From Paenibacillus lupini (GTDB lineage Bacteria; Bacillota; Bacilli; Paenibacillales; Paenibacillaceae), in contig NZ_JAASRW010000006.1 of the NCBI RefSeq assembly GCF_011761355.1, positions 1 to 64,000 of the forward strand: a stretch of DNA of 64,000 nucleotides, given 5' to 3'. Shown here in pieces: positions 1 to 8,743 of the stretch. How positions within the stretch are numbered: position 1 is the first letter of the stretch; every line of letters begins with the position of its first letter. Made by a program: the position numbers and the translations under genes. The notes below the pieces were generated by a model that was not told where the DNA came from, did not search any database, and saw only the letters and a program-made list of their open reading frames with translations.

Positions 1-177
<177 letters not shown>

Positions 178-245
178 TAAAGTGTTTGACTTGCTCAATC
201 TTTTAAAATCGCTTTTTCCGTTATTTCTAACGGGGCAGTTTTGCT

Positions 246-273
246 CGTTGTTCAGTTTTCAAAGAACAATTTT
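246..273 (-). promoter_or_regulatory. rRNA leader boxA-like segment
   Basis: On the minus strand this reads GTTCTTTGAAAACTGAACA followed by ACGAGC, the conserved leader segment just upstream of 16S in Bacillus and Paenibacillus rRNA operons. It includes a boxA-like antitermination site and is involved in pre-16S processing. The role is inferred from this conservation and from its place between the promoter and the gene. Confidence 0.7.
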
Positions 274-290
274 TTTCAACAACGCGGTGT

Positions 291-320
291 ATCTTATCAC
301 GTTATCAAATTCAGTGTCAA
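291..320 (-). promoter_or_regulatory. SigA-type rRNA operon promoter
   Basis: On the minus strand there is TTGACA (320-315), an 18-base spacer, then TAAGAT (296-291). The start point would lie near 284, about 107 bases upstream of 16S. A perfect -35 with a near-consensus -10 is what an rRNA promoter should show. Confidence 0.8.
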
Positions 321-522
321 GCTTTATTTTCATCAATTTCGATTTCTATCAATCAATGATCTTCAGCTTTTCGCTCCAACCGCTTGTCTCTCTCGGCCAG
401 AAATAGAATATACCATAGAGATTAATATGATTGCAAGCTTTTTCTTAAATGCTTTTTTAAAAAAACTACAAATAGTACAAAATAACGCAGTCGACCACTT
501 AAAACATGAAGGAGGTGATAAC

Positions 523-609
523 ATGGCTAAGCAACAAGGACATGCCCGTAAAAACACAACATCGAAAACCTCTGATAAAAAAGGCAACTCCTCCGGCAAC
601 AACCACTAA
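523..609 (+). CDS. 28-residue hydrophilic peptide, function unknown
   Basis: This short reading frame starts at an ATG preceded by the near-perfect ribosome binding site GGAGGTGATAAC. It ends 16 bases before a strong terminator hairpin. The product, which begins MAKQQGHARKN and ends GNSSGNNH, is basic and rich in Lys, Ser, Thr, Asn and Gly, with no membrane segment and no cysteine. The composition recalls the minor small acid-soluble spore proteins of bacilli, but I see no diagnostic motif and make no assignment. It is read away from the neighbouring 16S gene. The upstream region is AT-rich without a clear SigA promoter, so expression under another sigma factor is possible. A longer frame in the same phase begins at 241, but it runs through the rRNA leader and has no comparable start site. 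Confidence 0.6.
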   Translation: MAKQQGHARKNTTSKTSDKKGNSSGNNH

Positions 610-625
610 TGTAAGAAGCGACTGA

Positions 626-663
626 AAAACGACGGTCTTCTCGCGAAGACCGTCGTTTTATTT
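626..663 (+). terminator. Rho-independent terminator after the 28-aa ORF
   Basis: A 15-bp perfect stem (626-640 with 645-659) around the loop TCGC is followed by TATTTTTA. Its place right after the stop codon at 609 supports the small ORF being a transcribed unit. Confidence 0.85.
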
Positions 664-788
664 TTACATATTACCTTACTGCATTACACGTACATGCTTC
701 AAAACATACCAGATTTCATATACATGGAAATAGTATCGGCCATTACTCAGCGTTAGTGATGCTATATAACGGGAGGCTCAAGCCAAGA

Positions 789-3700
789 ATGCCATTTCCA
801 AGCAATTCGCAATTCGTCCCTTTGCAACAAAATAATAGTAATGTCGTAGATCCCGTTCGTGACGTCAACCCCGATGAGGTTGATATTGTCGGCAATGCAC
901 AGTTTCCCGCAGCTTATTATGCTTACGATGGAACAAACGTTTATTTTCGTATGCGCCTCAACACAGATCCAAGATTTAAAAATAATTTCCGCAACTTCGC
1001 CTGGGGCGTATTGTTCGATACCGATAACAACCCCTCTACTTATGAATGGGAACTAGTCGTCAATGGCCTTGATAACGAAGTTCAGTTGATTGCCAACACG
1101 GTCAAGCTGCCGAATATCGTGACTGATCAAGCTGAAGGAACGGATGGCAAAGGAAACCCGAATTTTAATGTTACCATCTGTAACTTCGATATCGCCAGGG
1201 CCCAGCCAACAGATGACGACTCTCAGCTTGGCAGCACGACCAATTATTTTATCGATTTCTTTGTTCCTGCGGAAACCTTGTTTTCCCTACTCGGAATTAC
1301 CGATCAGTCTTCCCTGCGCTTTTTATTCTTCACGGCAACCAACAATAACAACTTTAATAAGGATTTTATTGGTACGGGACAAACGTTAAGTACGTTGTTT
1401 TGTGATCCGGTCACGATTGCCGGCGGTGATGTTCGAGCCAAGCTGTCTGTTACGCAGACTGTAGCTTCCTCTACCTCTCCAGTCATAGCGGGCCAGTCAT
1501 CTACTTTTACAGGTACAATTACAGTTACAAATACCGGACGCAGTCAAGCCTCAACACTTTTCCTCCAAGCCCCATTTGTATTTGATAAAACGATATCCTT
1601 CACCGTTACCCAAAAAACGCAAGGCACAACGGCTTTTAATAGTACAACGAACAACTTAACATGGAACGTTGGCAACCTGGCCGTTGGTGCTTCGGCCACA
1701 TTATCATATCAGGCTTTTGCTCAATTCAATACAGCGGGCACAAGGACTGTCGATACCAAAACGGTAACTGGCGTTGACAGTTTTACGGGAGGAATGATCA
1801 GTGCTCCTGCATCCTTATCTACTGTTTCCGTTATTGCCCTTAGCGGTGTAACGGGAACAATCATCGACAAAGCTACAGGTCTCCCGCTTTCGGGAGTAAC
1901 CGTACAGGCAACCGCTTTACCAGGCAACACCAATGCTGGGCAAACCACCTCGAATGGGGGCGGTGTGTACGGATTCCCACAGCTACCAGTTGGAAGCTAT
2001 ACTCTTACTTTTAGTCTGACCAACTATCAATCGACGTCCGCAGCCGTAACGGTCGTGGCTGGAGTGGTCAAAACGGTTAATGTCACCCTTACCCCGATAC
2101 CAGCTATTGTTCAAGGTACAATTACTGCATCAGTCAACGGAAGTCCAATTGCCGGCGCAGTTGTACATGTTACAGACTCTATTGGTGTATTGGTTGCGCA
2201 AGCAGTAACAAATGCAGCTGGTGCGTATGTTGTGAATGGACTAAGTCCTGGTTACTACCGAGTGAGTTTCTCAGCTGACCAATTTCAGGCTCGTGATTTC
2301 CCCGTTACCTTGACCATTGCAGAGACACGTACACTTAATGCAGCACTATCGCCAAATCCAGGTACGGTAACTGGTACTATTACAAATGCTCAAACAGGTG
2401 CACCATTAGCCAATGTATTTGTAGAGGTGCTGGATAACCGAAATAGCGTTCTCGCTTCTACCACAACTAATGCGGCAGGAAATTACACCATCGCTTCGCT
2501 TTCTCCTGCAACCAATGACAGGCTTCGTTTATCTGCAGATACCTTTGTCGCGCAAGTCATTGGCTTCTCCATTGCCGCAGGACAAACAAAAGTAGTTAAT
2601 GCTGCTTTATCGCCTGTTGCTGGAATGCTGAGCGGTATTATATCAGACGCATTAACCGGATTACCTCTTGTTGGGGCCAGCATACGAGTATTTACTGCCG
2701 AAGGTATCACCCTGCAAACCACTTCAACAGCAATTGACGGAAGCTATACCATTCCCTCTCTTGCGCCAGGTTCCTATTCTATTGTTATTGCAGAAGAAGG
2801 ATATGCTGGGCAAACCATTGGAGCTATGATTAATGCAGCCTCCACAACAACATTAAATGCAGCCTTACAACAGCTTGCTGGAGCCGTAACCGGTCTTGTA
2901 ACGGACAACACAGGTGTGCCTGTTCATGATGCCATCATTCGGATATTCCTGAACAACATTATAGTAGTGAGGGTTGCGACGCTTGAGGACGGGACTTACA
3001 ATATTGGTAATCTTGCTCCTGGGAACTATTTTGTAACCATACGAGCAGATGGTTATGGCGGGCAATCCTTTAGCGTCACGATAAATCCCGGTCAAACCAC
3101 AACGGAAAACTTTATCCTGTTCCCGAATGTAGGATCATTAACGGGAGTGATTACTGACACAAGCGGTAATCCGATTGTAGGTACTATCATCTCGTTGAAT
3201 GTAAACGTTGCAGGAGGCGGGTTGCTGCTTACCCGATTCGTGACACAAACAGATGGCAGCTACCTTATCGAAAATCTTTTACCCTTACAATACTTAGTAA
3301 CAGCTTCCGCTAATCCCTACCAAAGCACCTTCCAAAGCGTTGCCGTCCTTCCTGACACACGCTCTGTTCTTAACTTCGTACTGAGTCCAAATCCAGGAAC
3401 TATTAGTGGAACTATTGTTGATACGAATGGAGTACCTGTAGCAGGTGCTGGTGTCGTCATCAAAATGCAGTCAGCGAACGGGGTATCCATCGCAACTATT
3501 TTCTCTGATACAAATGGTCAATTCCAGGTTAGCAGCCTTGCACCTAGCAGCTATACCGTATTGGCCTCGGCGACCAATTTCCAGATCGCATCCGCTACCA
3601 TTAACATCGCATCGGATGTAACAACACCAATCACCCTTGTCCTTCTCCCGGATCCCGGCAGCATTACTGGACAAATCGTGGATGTGAATACGGGAGCCGT

Positions 3701-6509
3701 TATTTTAGGTGTTGCCGTAACGGTTACAGACAGCAATAACTTTTTAATAGCGTCCTTAATTGCCGATACCAAGAGTGGTTTCCAATTCGACGGCCTGTCA
3801 CCAGGCAGCTATACAGTAGCTGTGCATGCCTTAAATTATAAAGGTGAAGTATTGGGAGCTATCGTTCAATCCAATTCCATTACCCCCGTTAATTTCACCT
3901 TGGAGCCAAATCCCGGTACATTGGTCGGTGAAGTCTCACCTCCCGTTGGAGGAGCACTTATTCAATTATTCAACAATAACAATATTCTCATTTCATCTGT
4001 TTTCACCAGACCTGACGGAACCTTCACTTTCATTGGGGAAAAGATTGGCTCTTATTATGTCACAGCCATTGCGATGGGTTTCTCATCTCAAGTAGCAGGA
4101 GCAACGATCCTCGCCGGACAAACGACAAATGTGACAATAAGTCTTTCACCTAATCCCGGCCAAATATCCGGTTCCGTCGTAGATACTGCCGGTAATCCGA
4201 TAACGACAGCTGTCGTGAAGGTATTAAACAGTAATGAATCCATTCGCGGCATCGGACCTACGCAAGGTGACGGCACTTATGTCATAGATGCTATTCCTGT
4301 TGGGCCAAAAACTGTCATCGCGTCAGCCCCTAACTTTAGCAATCAGGTTAAAGGTACTTTTGTTGATCCGGGAGAAACCGTTACGGGCGTAAATTTCGTA
4401 CTTACTCCAGACCCTGGCACGATTAGTGGTCAAATTACGGATCAATCAACAGGTCTTGTCATCCCAGGCGCTAGCGTAGAAATTCGTCTTAATGAAGCAA
4501 CTGGCTTATCTATTGCTTCTGCAACAACTACACCTTTCGGCAACTACCAGATTAGCGGATTACTGCCCGGAACTTATACAATTATTGCAAAAGCGAACAA
4601 TTACGCAACAGGTACAATCGGGACATCTGTTGAAAGTAACGGCTTCTCCATCGCCAACCTTGCACTGAATCCATTGTTTGGTGCAATCAGCGGTACCGTA
4701 ACGGATACCAATGGTAATCCGATTGGAGCAAACGACACCAAAATCAAGCTGTATACGAAGGATGGCACCTTGCTCGAGACCGTATTTGTTGAAATGGATG
4801 GTACTTTCCACATTACCGGCGTTCCTACTGGCGAATATGTGAACTCCGTTTCCGCTCCGTTCTTTGAAACGGAGACCGTTGGCATTACAATCCGGGCAGG
4901 CAGCACAACAAATGTAACCCTGCAATTATCACCACAAACGGCTACCATTCTTGGCACGGTAAAAAACAGCATAACATCAGCACCTATCAGCGGAGGATTA
5001 ATTATCATCACGGATGTTGATGGTCTGCCTCTCGACACGGTCTATACGGATGATACCGGCAGCTTTGTGATTACGGGTATACCAGCAGGTAACTTCGCAA
5101 TTTCCGCAATAGCATCCCGCTTTGGAACCGGGGTTGCCGCTGTTGTTACCCGAAGTGGTCAGACTTCCGTGACAGAATTGTTCCTCACTCCTCTGCCTGG
5201 TCTTGTAGAAGGATTCGTCAGCGATATTACAAACGGAGCAAATATTGCGGGAGCAGAAATCCGAATAATTGATGCTTCATCAGGAGTTACAATCGGCACG
5301 GTACTCAGCAACAATGGCGGTCAATATTCCTTCCCATCATTAGCACCAGGCAGCTATAATGCCGTCGTGACTTCATCTGGTTATGCTGCGGAATTTGGCG
5401 GATTTAAAATTGTCGCAGGAGAAACAACCCGCTTCAGCTTCGCTCTGCAGCCATTGCCTGGACGGTTGATCGGCAGTGTAACTAATAAAGTAACCGGAGC
5501 ATCATTATCTGGTGCCACCATTCAATTGCTGCAATATAATAATTTCGGCCCGGCGCTCTCCACTTTATTAACAGATAACAACGGGCAATTTGACCTTGGT
5601 GAAGTAGCTGCAACCAACTATGCTCTAACCGCATCACTGGCAGGTTTTATTACGCAACAATCTTCAACACTCGTTAATCGTGGAGAAACAACCATCGTTA
5701 CCTTTACACTTACTCAAATCAAAACATCGGTAGGCGGAGTCGTTACTACAAGTCCTGGAAAGCAGCCACTGCCTAATACTTCCGTTACTATTATTGATTC
5801 CAACGGCGTCATCGGTGGAAACGGTATAACTGATGGTAATGGCGAATATATCGTCCCGAGTATTCCGGCAGGTGAACAAACTATCGTTGTAAGCAAATCT
5901 TCAACAGGCACCTCTACAACCTTTATACCTGAACAGATTGGCCAGACTCAAACGGCAAATGTAACGATAACAACCGCGCAATCCTTCCCAATCATCGGTA
6001 ACGTAATCAGCAGTGTTGATGCAGCACCAATCCCAGGTTCCGTTGTTCATGTTCTGGACTCGACAACAAAAGTGTCACTACTAACCGCCATCACGGATCT
6101 TAATGGTGCATTTACTACAGACCCAGTTTCTCCAGGACTGTATACCGTAACAGGTTCAGCTCCTTCCTATGGTTCAGCAGCCCGTTCATTAACTACAAGC
6201 ACGACTGCTGCCTCGCGTGCTGATCTTACGCTAAGTGCACAATATGGTACGCTCCGTGGAACCATTCGTGACTCTTCGGGTAATCCGCTGGATATGGCTC
6301 TTGCTGAGATCGTAACGACTGATCGTAATCTTATCCGTCAGATCATTAGCAATATGAATGGTCAATATGCTTTTACAAACATTGCGGCAGGTATCCCGAC
6401 AGCGGAATTCTCCTTCCCTGGCAAACAAACCGCCATTAGTATGCCAACGATTTTCGACGGCCAAACCACGATCCTAGATATCGTTCTCCTCGACGACGAC
6501 GAAGAGTAA
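789..6509 (+). CDS. Giant protein with about 18 carboxypeptidase-regulatory-like repeats
   Basis: The product is about 1,906 residues long and acidic at its end (LLDDDEE). Residues from about 10 to 215 form an N-terminal module (VDIVGNAQFPAAYYAYDG) seen in other large Paenibacillus surface-type proteins. A DUF11-like segment of about 110 residues follows. Then come about 18 consecutive units of 75-80 residues, each opening with a G-x-(I/V)-x-D-x-x-(S/T)-G type strand and containing DGxYxIxxLxPGxYxV. This is the beta-sandwich pattern of carboxypeptidase regulatory-like (CarboxypepD_reg) domains. No catalytic domain, signal peptide, SLH domain, LPXTG motif or membrane anchor is visible, so how it is exported, if at all, is unclear. 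The frame opens further upstream (GTG 756, ATG 759), but the only ribosome binding site (GGGAGG, 771-776) points to ATG 789. The function is unknown; a structural role on the cell or spore surface is an inference. Confidence 0.85.
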   Translation: MPFPSNSQFVPLQQNNSNVVDPVRDVNPDEVDIVGNAQFPAAYYAYDGTNVYFRMRLNTDPRFKNNFRNFAWGVLFDTDNNPSTYEWELVVNGLDNEVQLIANTVKLPNIVTDQAEGTDGKGNPNFNVTICNFDIARAQPTDDDSQLGSTTNYFIDFFVPAETLFSLLGITDQSSLRFLFFTATNNNNFNKDFIGTGQTLSTLFCDPVTIAGGDVRAKLSVTQTVASSTSPVIAGQSSTFTGTITVTNTGRSQASTLFLQAPFVFDKTISFTVTQKTQGTTAFNSTTNNLTWNVGNLAVGASATLSYQAFAQFNTAGTRTVDTKTVTGVDSFTGGMISAPASLSTVSVIALSGVTGTIIDKATGLPLSGVTVQATALPGNTNAGQTTSNGGGVYGFPQLPVGSYTLTFSLTNYQSTSAAVTVVAGVVKTVNVTLTPIPAIVQGTITASVNGSPIAGAVVHVTDSIGVLVAQAVTNAAGAYVVNGLSPGYYRVSFSADQFQARDFPVTLTIAETRTLNAALSPNPGTVTGTITNAQTGAPLANVFVEVLDNRNSVLASTTTNAAGNYTIASLSPATNDRLRLSADTFVAQVIGFSIAAGQTKVVNAALSPVAGMLSGIISDALTGLPLVGASIRVFTAEGITLQTTSTAIDGSYTIPSLAPGSYSIVIAEEGYAGQTIGAMINAASTTTLNAALQQLAGAVTGLVTDNTGVPVHDAIIRIFLNNIIVVRVATLEDGTYNIGNLAPGNYFVTIRADGYGGQSFSVTINPGQTTTENFILFPNVGSLTGVITDTSGNPIVGTIISLNVNVAGGGLLLTRFVTQTDGSYLIENLLPLQYLVTASANPYQSTFQSVAVLPDTRSVLNFVLSPNPGTISGTIVDTNGVPVAGAGVVIKMQSANGVSIATIFSDTNGQFQVSSLAPSSYTVLASATNFQIASATINIASDVTTPITLVLLPDPGSITGQIVDVNTGAVILGVAVTVTDSNNFLIASLIADTKSGFQFDGLSPGSYTVAVHALNYKGEVLGAIVQSNSITPVNFTLEPNPGTLVGEVSPPVGGALIQLFNNNNILISSVFTRPDGTFTFIGEKIGSYYVTAIAMGFSSQVAGATILAGQTTNVTISLSPNPGQISGSVVDTAGNPITTAVVKVLNSNESIRGIGPTQGDGTYVIDAIPVGPKTVIASAPNFSNQVKGTFVDPGETVTGVNFVLTPDPGTISGQITDQSTGLVIPGASVEIRLNEATGLSIASATTTPFGNYQISGLLPGTYTIIAKANNYATGTIGTSVESNGFSIANLALNPLFGAISGTVTDTNGNPIGANDTKIKLYTKDGTLLETVFVEMDGTFHITGVPTGEYVNSVSAPFFETETVGITIRAGSTTNVTLQLSPQTATILGTVKNSITSAPISGGLIIITDVDGLPLDTVYTDDTGSFVITGIPAGNFAISAIASRFGTGVAAVVTRSGQTSVTELFLTPLPGLVEGFVSDITNGANIAGAEIRIIDASSGVTIGTVLSNNGGQYSFPSLAPGSYNAVVTSSGYAAEFGGFKIVAGETTRFSFALQPLPGRLIGSVTNKVTGASLSGATIQLLQYNNFGPALSTLLTDNNGQFDLGEVAATNYALTASLAGFITQQSSTLVNRGETTIVTFTLTQIKTSVGGVVTTSPGKQPLPNTSVTIIDSNGVIGGNGITDGNGEYIVPSIPAGEQTIVVSKSSTGTSTTFIPEQIGQTQTANVTITTAQSFPIIGNVISSVDAAPIPGSVVHVLDSTTKVSLLTAITDLNGAFTTDPVSPGLYTVTGSAPSYGSAARSLTTSTTAASRADLTLSAQYGTLRGTIRDSSGNPLDMALAEIVTTDRNLIRQIISNMNGQYAFTNIAAGIPTAEFSFPGKQTAISMPTIFDGQTTILDIVLLDDDEE

Positions 6510-6526
6510 GGGAAACAAATAAACCA

Positions 6527-6583
6527 TTATGACATCGCATTTGAATGAAGGAAGTTAACCAATTATGACATCGCATTTGAATG
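6527..6583 (+). repeat. 21-bp direct repeat, two copies
   Basis: The block TTATGACATCGCATTTGAAT plus G occurs at 6527-6547 and again at 6563-6583, a period of 36 bp. The second copy supplies part of the left outer arm of the structured element that follows, so this looks like a local tandem duplication of that element's flank. Confidence 0.8.
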
Positions 6584-6729
6584 TTCTTCCGATCGCTGTT
6601 GCCCCCGAATTTCTTCATTACAATCCGCTTTAGCGGATGAAATTCGGGGGCAAAGGCGAGCGCTTAAAGCTTTCTGAAAGAAAGCTACTTCGTAAGCATA
6701 ATCTGCTTCTCCAGAATCATTCAAAATGC
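6573..6729 (+). repeat. Two-stem structured element, copy A (with nested insert)
   Basis: The constant block CCGATCGCTGTTG ends at 6601. The inner stem is CCCCCGAATTTC (6602-6613) with GAAATTCGGGGG (6639-6650), 12 bp perfect. The second constant block CAAAGGCGAGCGCT follows at 6651-6664. Imperfect outer arms are at 6573-6585 and 6713-6729. About 37 bases containing CTACTTCGTAAGCATAAT, the core of the second repeat family of this window, interrupt the 3' constant block. The element lies between the giant gene and the convergent GNAT gene. Confidence 0.75.
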
Positions 6730-6764
6730 TCCGTCACTCGGTTAATTGAGAGGGGCAGAAAAGA

Positions 6765-6802
6765 AAAGAATGACCACGTTTTTTGTGGTCATTCTTTGTT
6801 TT
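6765..6802. terminator. Bidirectional terminator between convergent genes
   Basis: A 13-bp perfect stem (6765-6777 with 6785-6797) has a T-rich loop and a T-rich 3' flank. The stop codon of the leftward GNAT gene (6791-6789) lies inside the right arm, so translation of that gene runs into the hairpin. Confidence 0.8.
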
Positions 6803-7238
6803 TAAGGATGGAGTACATGTGTGTGTCGTGTGCTTTGCCACTTTGATACATATAATCTCTGAGAATGCCTTCTCGTTGGAAGCCCAACTTCGTTAGCAAA
6901 TGATTAGAGGCTTCATTTTCTATAAATACAACTGCACCGATACGAGTTAAGCCTAGTTCATCAAATCCGTATTCAATAACCCTCGTTACATTAAAGCCAA
7001 TCGTTCCAATTAATCCTGGTGCTCCTTTTCGTTCCATCCCCCACCGAATACCTCTTCTTTCTATGTAACTCTTTGCAAAAAAATCAACGATCGCTTTCGC
7101 TTGATCTATATGCTCCAAAGTCTCTTGTCCGTAAAAACGAGTAACATCCTCATTTGAAAAACAAGCAAAAATGTCCTGTACATCATCACTTGTAATTTCT
7201 CTCAGTATTAATCTTTCTGTTTCTAACCCAGGAAACAT
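6789..7238 (-). pseudogene. RimJ/RimL-type GNAT acetyltransferase with internal deletion
   Basis: The 149-residue product starts at the ATG behind AGGAGGG (MFPGLETERLILREI) and clearly belongs to the RimJ/RimL-like N-acetyltransferase family. The N-terminal ERLxLRE strand and the C-terminal stretch from RIGAVVFIENEASNHLLTKL through GFQREGILRDY are both well preserved. Between GTIGFN and VIEYGFDELG, however, only three residues remain. Family members carry about 30 residues there: the strand with the EIGY-type motif, and the (R/Q)xxGx(G/A) loop that binds the acetyl-CoA pyrophosphate. The reading frame is intact, so this is an in-frame loss. I infer a catalytically dead remnant, although a shortened protein could still be made. 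No neighbour suggests a substrate. Confidence 0.7.
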
Positions 7239-7252
7239 GCCAATCCCTCCTC

Positions 7253-7288
7253 TATAAAAAAAGAAGGACCAAATCAAATGGTCCTTCT
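7253..7288 (-). terminator. Terminator or leader hairpin upstream of the GNAT gene
   Basis: On the minus strand AGAAGGACCA, a 7-base loop and TGGTCCTTCT form a 10-bp perfect stem followed by TTTTTTTAT. It can end the queuosine operon transcript. Because it sits just upstream of the GNAT start it could also attenuate read-through into that gene. Confidence 0.75.
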
Positions 7289-7330
7289 ACAGCTGCTCAC
7301 CCCCATAATCGAGAGAGGGGTGTATCTAAT

Positions 7331-7482
7331 GAGGGGATAGTATCGATAGAGGTGATGTATCTCCTGGAGGAGCGAAGCGTACGCCTTTGCCAGTAATTTA
7401 TAACCATTAAAACTTGTTCAAATAAATTACTGGCAACAGCGGCCGGAAGGAGATACATCCCTCATGAGATACCTCTTCCCCT
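7331..7482 (-). repeat. Two-stem structured element, copy B
   Basis: Read on the minus strand: outer arm (7459-7448, AGGAGATACATC on the plus strand), CTTCCGGCCGCTGTTG, inner stem CCAGTAATTTA paired with TAAATTACTGG (7433-7423 with 7400-7390, 11 bp perfect), CAAAGGCGTACGCTTCGCTCC, and the matching outer arm (7365-7354, 12 bp perfect). Further imperfect pairing extends outward to about 7331 and 7482. It lies downstream of queF. Confidence 0.8.
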
Positions 7483-7495
7483 CAAAAAAACCTGC

Positions 7496-7993
7496 CTATC
7501 GATTATCTACTTTTTCAGGGTACATATCATGATTAAACAACCGTTGCTCGGCCATCTGCTCGAATTTGGTACCTGGCTTGCCGTAGTTGCAATACGGATC
7601 GATGGAGATCCCGCCGCGTGGCGTGAATTTGCCCCATACTTCGATATAACGGGGCTGCATCAACTCGATTAAGTCATTCATAATAATGTTCATGCAGTCC
7701 TCATGGAAGTCACCATGGTTACGGAAGCTGAACAGATACAGCTTGAGCGACTTGCTCTCGACCATTTTAATATCCGGAATGTACGAAATATAGATCGTTG
7801 CAAAATCCGGCTGGCCCGTCATTGGGCACAAGCTTGTGAACTCCGGGCAGTTAAACTTAACGAAATAATCCCGGTAAGGATGTTTATTATCAAAAGCCTC
7901 CAGAACAGCAGGATAATATTCCATTGGGTAACGTGTACCTTGATTGCCAAGCAAGCTAATTCCTTGCAATTCTTCATCTTTTCTTCCAGACAT
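7496..7993 (-). CDS. queF: NADPH-dependent preQ0 reductase QueF
   Basis: QueF reduces 7-cyano-7-deazaguanine (preQ0) to preQ1, the base inserted into tRNA on the way to queuosine. The 165-residue length matches the short, single-domain (type I) QueF of Bacillus. The nucleophilic cysteine is C56 in [11 protein letters not shown], with the conserved Asp at D63, and the substrate-binding stretch ESKSLKLY follows. It is the last gene of the queC-queD-queE-queF cluster, 21 bases after queE, with AGGAAGGGAG ahead of the ATG. All four genes read leftward from the preQ1 riboswitch near 9950, so the end product of QueF should switch its own operon off. Confidence 0.97.
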   Translation of the reverse strand: MSGRKDEELQGISLLGNQGTRYPMEYYPAVLEAFDNKHPYRDYFVKFNCPEFTSLCPMTGQPDFATIYISYIPDIKMVESKSLKLYLFSFRNHGDFHEDCMNIIMNDLIELMQPRYIEVWGKFTPRGGISIDPYCNYGKPGTKFEQMAEQRLFNHDMYPEKVDNR

Positions 7994-8014
7994 AGATGAA
8001 ACTCTCCCTTCCTT

Positions 8015-8743
8015 TTACACGCCTCGCTTATTACCCCACACAAGCGCATGGAGCTGCGGCAGCACTCTAACATTCGTCATATCTTCGCGGCCCATCACTT
8101 GATCAATCAGCCATTCATACTTCTCAATAAGCTTTGCTGCCATCTTACCGTTATCAACCTCAAGCAAATCATCATTACCTGCCTGAATGAAAAAGGGAAC
8201 ATTGGAATAACGAGCATGCACCTGCGCCGCATAAGCGAGATCCTGCTCATCAAAAACAACAACTTTCAAACTAAACGGATTATTGCCGCTTGTCAGCTTC
8301 ATTACAATCTCATCCAGTACAGCCCAGTTGGTGTTCATGCCTGAGCTTGGTGGCTTTGGCGACAAGGTCAGCTCATCAATAGCAAGAAGCCAATCCTGCC
8401 ATCGGCTGCCTTGCGTTTCTACCGCAACACGCATACCTTCACGATGGAGTGTATCAACAAGCTCATCTGCATTTTTCAGCAAAGCCGGATTACCACCGGA
8501 TAACGTTACATGTGAGAAGGTATTCCCCCCTAATGCTCGCAGCTCAGCCATAATCTCTTCAGCCGTCAGCATCCGGGTATCTTCTTTCCCGGTACCGTCC
8601 CAAGTGAAAGCAGAATCGCACCACGAACAGGAATAGTCACAACCAGCTGTGCGGACAAACATCGTTTTTTGTCCAATGACCATCCCTTCGCCCTGTACCG
8701 TTGGTCCAAATACTTCCATGACCGGAATTCGTTTCTCAGCCAT
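8015..8743 (-). CDS. queE: 7-carboxy-7-deazaguanine synthase QueE (radical SAM)
   Basis: QueE converts 6-carboxy-tetrahydropterin to 7-carboxy-7-deazaguanine using S-adenosylmethionine and a [4Fe-4S] cluster. The cluster-binding CxxxCxxC motif is C35-C39-C42 in AGCDYSCSWCD, and the SAM-binding GGNP follows in TLSGGNPALL. The 242-residue length is usual for the family. The start codon overlaps the end of queD by 8 bases, which indicates translational coupling. Radical SAM enzymes need iron-sulfur assembly, but no such genes are in this cluster. Confidence 0.96.
   Translation of the reverse strand: MAEKRIPVMEVFGPTVQGEGMVIGQKTMFVRTAGCDYSCSWCDSAFTWDGTGKEDTRMLTAEEIMAELRALGGNTFSHVTLSGGNPALLKNADELVDTLHREGMRVAVETQGSRWQDWLLAIDELTLSPKPPSSGMNTNWAVLDEIVMKLTSGNNPFSLKVVVFDEQDLAYAAQVHARYSNVPFFIQAGNDDLLEVDNGKMAAKLIEKYEWLIDQVMGREDMTNVRVLPQLHALVWGNKRGV

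Noticed and set aside
756-6509. Carboxypeptidase activity for the giant protein
   Set aside because: Only regulatory-like beta-sandwich repeats are seen; the zinc carboxypeptidase catalytic domain is absent.
6573-6729. Simple terminator explanation for the structured elements
   Set aside because: Inner and outer arms are separated by long constant blocks, several copies lack a T run at the arm end, and separate ordinary terminators stand next to copies A, C and E.
7253-7288. Attenuator with a leader peptide for the GNAT gene
   Set aside because: No short reading frame with a ribosome binding site was seen before the hairpin; a simple operon-end terminator explains it.
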